Of a DNA stretch of 64,000 nt, positions 59,743 through 64,000 are shown in pieces. The notes beneath the pieces were generated by a model. The model was given only the letters and a program-made list of their open reading frames with translations, did not search any database and was not told where the DNA came from. The position numbers and the translations under genes are program-made. The stretch covers positions 1 to 64,000 of the forward strand of contig NZ_RZNC01000008.1 of NCBI RefSeq assembly GCF_004078655.1, given 5' to 3'. The stretch is from Labedella populi. Its GTDB lineage: Bacteria; Actinomycetota; Actinomycetes; Actinomycetales; Microbacteriaceae. How positions within the stretch are numbered: the stretch's first letter is position 1; the number at the start of each line of letters is the position of its first letter.

Positions 59743-62475
59743 ATGGCTACGAGCACCAAGTCGTCTGGAAAAGGCCGCGCATCGACGCGGTCGACGCCGT
59801 CGCGCACGCGAACGAAGACGGTGCCGCTCCCGGAGCCGGAGCCCGAGTCGGGTCCGAACCTCCTCGTGCGCGGCTGGATGGGGCTCGCGCACCTCGCCGG
59901 GGGTGCGGCGCGCGCCCTGGGGTCGGACACGCTCACGAAGGATCAGCGCCGGGACGGTGTTCCCTTCCTCATCGTCCTCCTCGCGATCGTCGGCATGGCG
60001 GTCGAGTGGTTCGGCACGACGAACGACGTCGCCCGTTCGTTCCACGACTACTCGTTCGGCGGCCTCTTCGGGCGGGTGGCCTTCGCGCTCCCAGTCGTCA
60101 TGCTGATGCTCGCGTACTGGCTCTTCCGGCACCCCTCGTCGGTCCACGACAACGGGCGTGTCGGCATCGGACTCGGCCTCTTCCTCTTCGGCGTCACGGG
60201 TATCTGCCACGTCGCGAGCACGCAGCCGAGTCCGGGCGCGGGCGGCATGCCGGCTCTCGCAACGGCCGGTGGTCTCGTGGGCTGGGTGATCGGTGCCCCG
60301 CTCGCCGCGGTGATCACCCCCATCGGCGCGATCGTCGTCTTGTCCCTCCTCACGCTGCTCAGCCTCTTCATCATCACGAAGACCCCGCCCGCGAAAGTAC
60401 CCGCCCGTCTGCGTCAGCTCTGGGCGTGGATGTTCGGCGCCGAGCACAACGACCGCGCGACAGGCGAGGCGAAGACGAGTGTGCTCGACGAGGCCGAGCC
60501 CGCCGAGGAATCGTTGCCGTGGTGGCGTCGAAACAAGAGCGGCCGGGAGGACGCGCCCTCCTTCGAGTCGACCGGCGCCGACGACATGACCGAGCTGCTG
60601 AGTGGCGGGACGGTGGGCGGTTTCGACTCTCCCGTCGAGCCCGAGGCCCCACGGGCGGTCACGTCTCACACGGAGGTCCTCGGCGATCTCTCTGCGGCCG
60701 AACGCGCCGTCGCGGACTACTCCGGATCGCCGGCCGCGGCGGTCGGGCTCCACGACGACTCGGTGTCCGGCGACACCGAGGCTCTGCCCGGGCTCGGGAG
60801 CGTTGCGCTGCGCGGGGAGGATGAGGCGACCCTCGCCAAGCCGACCACTCCGACGCAGCCCTACAGCCTGCCCTCCACGGCGACCCTCGGCGCCGGTTCC
60901 CCGGCGAAGCAGCGGTCCGCGGCGAACGACGAGGCCGTGCGGTCGATCACGAGCGTGCTCGACCAGTTCGGCGTCGACGCGAAGGTCACCGGCTTCTCCC
61001 GTGGGCCAACCGTGACGCAGTACGAGATCGAGCTGGGTCCCGGGGTCAAGGTCGAGCGCGTCACAGCACTGTCCAAGAACCTCGCGTACGCGGTGGCCTC
61101 GAACGAAGTCCGTATCCTGTCGCCGATCCCGGGCAAGAGTGCGATCGGCATCGAGATCCCGAACACGGACCGCGAGATCGTCACCCTCGGCGACGTCTTG
61201 AGGTCGAACGCGGCGACGGCGAGCACGCATCCCATGACGATCGGCGTCGGCAAGGATGTCGGAGGCGGCTTCGTCGTCGCGAACCTGGCGAAGATGCCCC
61301 ACCTCCTCGTCGCGGGATCCACGGGCTCGGGAAAGTCGGTGTTCGTCAACTCCATGATCACGAGCCTGCTCATGCGGGCGAAGCCCACCGAAGTCCGCAT
61401 GGTCTTGATCGACCCGAAGCGCGTCGAGCTCGCTCCGTATGCCGGCGTGCCCCACCTCATCACGCCCATCATCACGAACCCGAAGAAGGCCGCGGAAGCG
61501 CTGCAGTGGGTCGTCAAGGAGATGGACATGCGGTACGACGACCTCGCGTCGTTCGGTTTTCGCCACATCGACGACTTCAACAAGGCCGTCATCGCGGACG
61601 AGATCGTCCTGCCGGCAGGCAGCGAGCGGGTCCTCAAGCCGTACCCGTACCTCCTCGTCGTCGTCGACGAGCTCGCCGACCTCATGATGGTCGCTCCGCG
61701 CGACGTCGAGGACTCGATCGTGCGCATCACGCAGCTGGCACGGGCCTCGGGCATCCACCTCGTGCTCGCGACGCAGCGTCCGTCGGTCGACGTCGTGACG
61801 GGTCTCATCAAGGCGAACGTGCCCTCGCGCCTCGCATTCGCCGTCGCGAGTGTCACCGACTCCCGCGTCATCCTCGATCAGCCGGGGGCGGACAAGCTCA
61901 TCGGCCAGGGTGATGCGCTCTTCCTGCCGATGGGCGCGTCGAAGGCCGTCAGAGTCCAGGGTGCGTGGGTCGCCGAGTCCGAGATCGAGAAGGTCGTCAA
62001 GCACGTGACGGCGCAGGCTCGACCCGAATACCGGCCCGACGTCGCCCAGGTCGCCGAGAAGAAGGAGGTCGATGCCGACATCGGCGACGACCTCGAGCTC
62101 CTCCTCGCGGCCACGGAACTCGTCGTGTCGACCCAGTTCGGCTCGACCTCGATGCTGCAGCGCAAGCTGCGCGTGGGGTTCGCCAAGGCGGGCCGGCTCA
62201 TGGACCTGCTCGAGTCGCGAGAGGTGGTCGGTCCGTCCGAGGGGTCGAAGGCGCGCGATGTGCTCGTGACCGCTGAACAGCTTCCGGCGGTCATGGCCCG
62301 TATGCGCGGCGAGGACCCCGTAGGGGCCGCACCGGTGGCTCCCGCAGCAGCGGTTGCCGCTCCAGCGGCCGTGCTCCCGGCGACCGGTGACCCGGTCGAG
62401 GATCAATTCGCGGGTTATCCTGTCGTCGACGGCGATTCGGACGAGGACGCCTGGGGCCTGACGGGCAGGGAGTGA
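59743..62475 (+). CDS. ftsK: DNA translocase FtsK/SpoIIIE
   Basis: This septal dsDNA pump clears and unlinks chromosome termini at division. The 910-residue protein has a basic N-terminus, four membrane helices (about 60-210), an acidic/Ala-rich linker (about 210-390) and the motor domain with Walker [15 protein letters not shown] (about 522-535) and Walker [14 protein letters not shown] (about 636-648). A C-terminal gamma domain ([20 protein letters not shown], about 798-817) recognises KOPS/SRS. ATG 59743 (MATSTK) is preferred to ATG 59713. Confidence 0.96.
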   Translation: MATSTKSSGKGRASTRSTPSRTRTKTVPLPEPEPESGPNLLVRGWMGLAHLAGGAARALGSDTLTKDQRRDGVPFLIVLLAIVGMAVEWFGTTNDVARSFHDYSFGGLFGRVAFALPVVMLMLAYWLFRHPSSVHDNGRVGIGLGLFLFGVTGICHVASTQPSPGAGGMPALATAGGLVGWVIGAPLAAVITPIGAIVVLSLLTLLSLFIITKTPPAKVPARLRQLWAWMFGAEHNDRATGEAKTSVLDEAEPAEESLPWWRRNKSGREDAPSFESTGADDMTELLSGGTVGGFDSPVEPEAPRAVTSHTEVLGDLSAAERAVADYSGSPAAAVGLHDDSVSGDTEALPGLGSVALRGEDEATLAKPTTPTQPYSLPSTATLGAGSPAKQRSAANDEAVRSITSVLDQFGVDAKVTGFSRGPTVTQYEIELGPGVKVERVTALSKNLAYAVASNEVRILSPIPGKSAIGIEIPNTDREIVTLGDVLRSNAATASTHPMTIGVGKDVGGGFVVANLAKMPHLLVAGSTGSGKSVFVNSMITSLLMRAKPTEVRMVLIDPKRVELAPYAGVPHLITPIITNPKKAAEALQWVVKEMDMRYDDLASFGFRHIDDFNKAVIADEIVLPAGSERVLKPYPYLLVVVDELADLMMVAPRDVEDSIVRITQLARASGIHLVLATQRPSVDVVTGLIKANVPSRLAFAVASVTDSRVILDQPGADKLIGQGDALFLPMGASKAVRVQGAWVAESEIEKVVKHVTAQARPEYRPDVAQVAEKKEVDADIGDDLELLLAATELVVSTQFGSTSMLQRKLRVGFAKAGRLMDLLESREVVGPSEGSKARDVLVTAEQLPAVMARMRGEDPVGAAPVAPAAAVAAPAAVLPATGDPVEDQFAGYPVVDGDSDEDAWGLTGRE

Positions 62476-62478
62476 ACG

Positions 62479-63084
62479 GTGGTCGACGGCGCGATGGGGC
62501 ACGGTTCCGCCCCGCGGAACCTGAACCTCCCGAACGTGATCACGGTCGTCAGGATGCTGCTCGCGCCGGTCTTCCTCTGGCTGCTCTTCGCTGACGCGGG
62601 GGAAGGAGGAGGATTGCGCTGGGCGGCGACCGCCGTGTTCGTCGTCGCGATCGCGACCGACGGGATCGACGGCTATATCGCGCGCAGCCGTGACATCGTC
62701 ACCGACCTCGGCAAGCTCCTCGATCCCATCGCCGACAAGGTCCTGACCGGAGCGGCCCTCGTCGCGCTGTCGATCCTCTCGGAGCTTCCCTGGTGGATCA
62801 CGATCGTGATCCTCGTCCGCGAGGTCGGAATCACGGTGCACCGCATGGTCGTCCTCTCCGATCACGTCGTCGCGGCGGCGTGGATGGGCAAGCTCAAGAC
62901 CGTGGTCCAGGCCGTCGCGATCTCCGTCGCCCTCGCGCCGCTCGCCCCCGTCGTCGGCGACTGGATCATGGTGGTGAACGTCGTCCTCATGTCGGCCGCG
63001 CTCGTCCTCACCGTGGCGAGCGGGGTCGACTACATGGCCGCGGAGGCGCGCGGGGCTCGCGCAGCCCGCCGCTCGCGCCCATGA
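62479..63084 (+). CDS. pgsA: CDP-diacylglycerol--glycerol-3-phosphate 3-phosphatidyltransferase
   Basis: PgsA makes phosphatidylglycerophosphate in the membrane. The 201-residue protein has four or five helices and the CDP-alcohol motif D-G-x2-D-G-x-A-R...G...D...D in DGIDGYIARSRDIVTDLGKL (about 61-80) followed by LDPIADK. The GTG start (62479) is 3 bases after the ftsK stop, and its end overlaps cinA in ATGA. This ftsK-pgsA-cinA order is standard in actinobacteria. Confidence 0.95.
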   Translation: MVDGAMGHGSAPRNLNLPNVITVVRMLLAPVFLWLLFADAGEGGGLRWAATAVFVVAIATDGIDGYIARSRDIVTDLGKLLDPIADKVLTGAALVALSILSELPWWITIVILVREVGITVHRMVVLSDHVVAAAWMGKLKTVVQAVAISVALAPLAPVVGDWIMVVNVVLMSAALVLTVASGVDYMAAEARGARAARRSRP

Positions 63085-63563
63085 CGGTCGACACAGCGGA
63101 TCTCATCCGTGCGCTCGGGGAGGCGGGCCACACGGTCGCCATCGCGGAGTCGCTCACCGGCGGAGCCCTCGCGTCAGCCCTCATCGCGACGCCCGGAGCA
63201 TCGGCCGTGGTCCGCGGAGCCGTCGTCGCCTACGACACCGAACTCAAGTCCTCGGTGCTCGGGGTCGATCGTGGTCTCCTCGAGCGGGAGGGACCCGTTC
63301 ACGCCGAGGTCGCCCGCCAGATGGCCGCCGGCGTGCGATGCGTCCTCGCGACGGCGGCTGGCCCGGCGTCGATCGGCGTGTCGACCACCGGTGTCGCCGG
63401 TCCCTCGAGCCAGGGGGGTCGGCCACCCGGCACGGTCTTCGTCGCCGTGAGCACCGATGCCGGGCTGCTCTCGCGCGAGGCCGAGTTCGCGGGAGACCGC
63501 GCTGCAATCCGCTCGGCGGCCGTGGAACTCGCGCTCGAGATGCTCGGGAATAGCGTGCGTTAA
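63081..63563 (+). CDS. cinA: CinA family nicotinamide-nucleotide amidase
   Basis: This 160-residue protein corresponds to the C-terminal CinA domain alone (PncC type), which deamidates NMN. Conserved stretches are VAIAESLTGGALASALIATPG (seen from about 18), VAYDTELKSSVLGV (about 49-62), and STTGVAGPSSQGGRPPGTVFV (about 105-125). The N-terminal competence-damage domain of full-length CinA is missing, as is normal in actinobacteria. The ATGA overlap couples it to pgsA. Confidence 0.92.
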   Translation: MTVDTADLIRALGEAGHTVAIAESLTGGALASALIATPGASAVVRGAVVAYDTELKSSVLGVDRGLLEREGPVHAEVARQMAAGVRCVLATAAGPASIGVSTTGVAGPSSQGGRPPGTVFVAVSTDAGLLSREAEFAGDRAAIRSAAVELALEMLGNSVR

Positions 63564-63631
63564 TTCGCCGTTACATCCCGTGTACACACACGAAAACTCC
63601 AGTCACCAGGGTTAGGGTTTTCGCAATCGAC

Positions 63632-63654
63632 GGATGTAGTAACGTTACACATCC
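63632..63654. promoter_or_regulatory. Inverted repeat centred on the clgR -10
   Basis: GGATGT-A-GTAAC pairs with GTTAC-ACATCC (63644-63654): 11-bp arms with one extra A (63638) in the left arm. The centre contains TAACGT (63640-63645), a fitting -10. GTTACATCC, similar to the right arm, also occurs at 63570-63578. It is probably an operator for autoregulation or another factor. Confidence 0.5.
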
Positions 63655-63699
63655 GCACCGGCGGGGCCGTCAGGCTTATTCGCAGAAGGGGAGGGTCCA

Positions 63700-64000
63700 A
63701 TGGTTCTGGTTCGTCAGGAAATCGGGGACGTCTTGCGGGACTTCCGTCTGCAGAAGGGCCGGACGCTACGCCAGGTCGCCAGCAAGGCGAGCGTCGCTCT
63801 CGGATACCTGAGCGAGGTCGAGCGCGGGCAGAAGGAAGCGTCGAGCGAGATCCTCGCGTCGGTCGCCGAGGCCCTCGACACTCCGATCTCGGTCATCATG
63901 CGCGAAGTGGGCGACCGCTTGGCCGTGCTCGAGGGGATCGACCCGATCCCCGACACCGTTCCGGACGACTTCGTCGTCGAGCTCGACGCCGACCTCGTGG
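63700..64000 (+). CDS. clgR: Helix-turn-helix regulator ClgR (partial)
   Basis: ATG at 63700 follows GAAGGGGAGGG. The 100 visible residues start MVLVRQEIGDVLRDFRLQKG, with a Cro/C1-type helix-turn-helix TLRQVASKASVALGYLSEVE (about 23-42) and QKEASSEILASVAEALD, the ClgR/PopR family form. The frame is open to the right edge. ClgR activates clp protease and chaperone genes in actinobacteria, and the position after pgsA-cinA is the usual one. Confidence 0.9.
   Translation, partial: MVLVRQEIGDVLRDFRLQKGRTLRQVASKASVALGYLSEVERGQKEASSEILASVAEALDTPISVIMREVGDRLAVLEGIDPIPDTVPDDFVVELDADLV

Noticed and set aside
59689-62865. A 1058-codon open frame antisense to ftsK
   Set aside because: The FtsK motor and gamma motifs on the plus strand are unambiguous; the antisense frame is a GC artefact.

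Overview
The window is about 64 kb of very GC-rich DNA with almost continuous coding and strong G/C preference at third codon positions. Gene content and order point to an actinobacterium, most likely Micrococcales and probably Microbacteriaceae. Supporting markers are a mycoredoxin with a CGYC active site, a mycothiol-type DinB protein, the order ylxR-infB-rbfA ... truB ... ribF ... rpsO-pnp ... dapB ... dapA-rnj ... ftsK-pgsA-cinA-clgR, and an LAXTG sortase substrate. The species cannot be fixed from the sequence. I see no tRNA, rRNA, CRISPR array, insertion sequence or prophage.

Layout. 1-8.1 kb: translation and RNA-modification block (ylxR, infB, rbfA, truB, ribF) interleaved with mutY, a kinase-like protein with a damaged P-loop and two unknown membrane proteins. 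8.1-15.5 kb: mycothiol-type enzyme, copper ATPase under a CsoR-like box, SGNH hydrolase, SNF2 helicase, and an alpha/beta hydrolase with an Asp nucleophile. 15.6-22.5 kb: mycoredoxin, pfkA, oligopeptidase B, aldo/keto reductase, MTH1-like Nudix protein, and a phosphate transporter under a PHO-box-like repeat. 22.5-33 kb: two divergent NCS2 nucleobase permeases, a cyclic-nucleotide phosphodiesterase-like protein, a permease remnant, a sugar isomerase with its LacI regulator, aspA and a fumarylacetoacetase-family protein. 33-39.3 kb: FKBP isomerase, Lrp regulator, flavin monooxygenase, MFS transporter, and an intracellular-type M4 protease paired with an emfourin-type inhibitor. 39.4-48.2 kb: rpsO, a fructosamine-kinase-like protein, acyltransferase, a two-component flavin monooxygenase/FMN reductase pair, a sortase-anchored surface protein, and pnp. 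48.3-64 kb: aldo/keto reductase, phosphatase, dapB, dapA, rnj, a MacAB-like efflux operon, ftsK, pgsA, cinA and the start of clgR.

Working together. Information processing and RNA turnover (infB, rbfA, truB, rpsO, pnp, rnj) form the conserved skeleton. Lysine/peptidoglycan precursor synthesis (dapB, dapA), chromosome segregation (ftsK) and phospholipid synthesis (pgsA) make up the right end. Accessory genes sit between them as single genes or two- to three-gene operons, commonly closed by long GC-rich hairpins at convergent ends.

The most consistent regulatory signal is a TANNNT -10 hexamer placed 6 or 7 bases before the start codon of at least fourteen genes on both strands, which predicts extensive leaderless transcription. 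Other regulatory candidates are a CsoR-type palindrome at copA, an 11-nt direct repeat at the phosphate transporter, a LacI palindrome at the sugar isomerase, and an inverted repeat centred on the clgR -10. No convincing wholly new multi-gene system was found. The items most worth following up are the protease-inhibitor pair, the P-loop-defective kinase, the 18-C tract upstream of the FKBP gene, and the orphan permease fragment.
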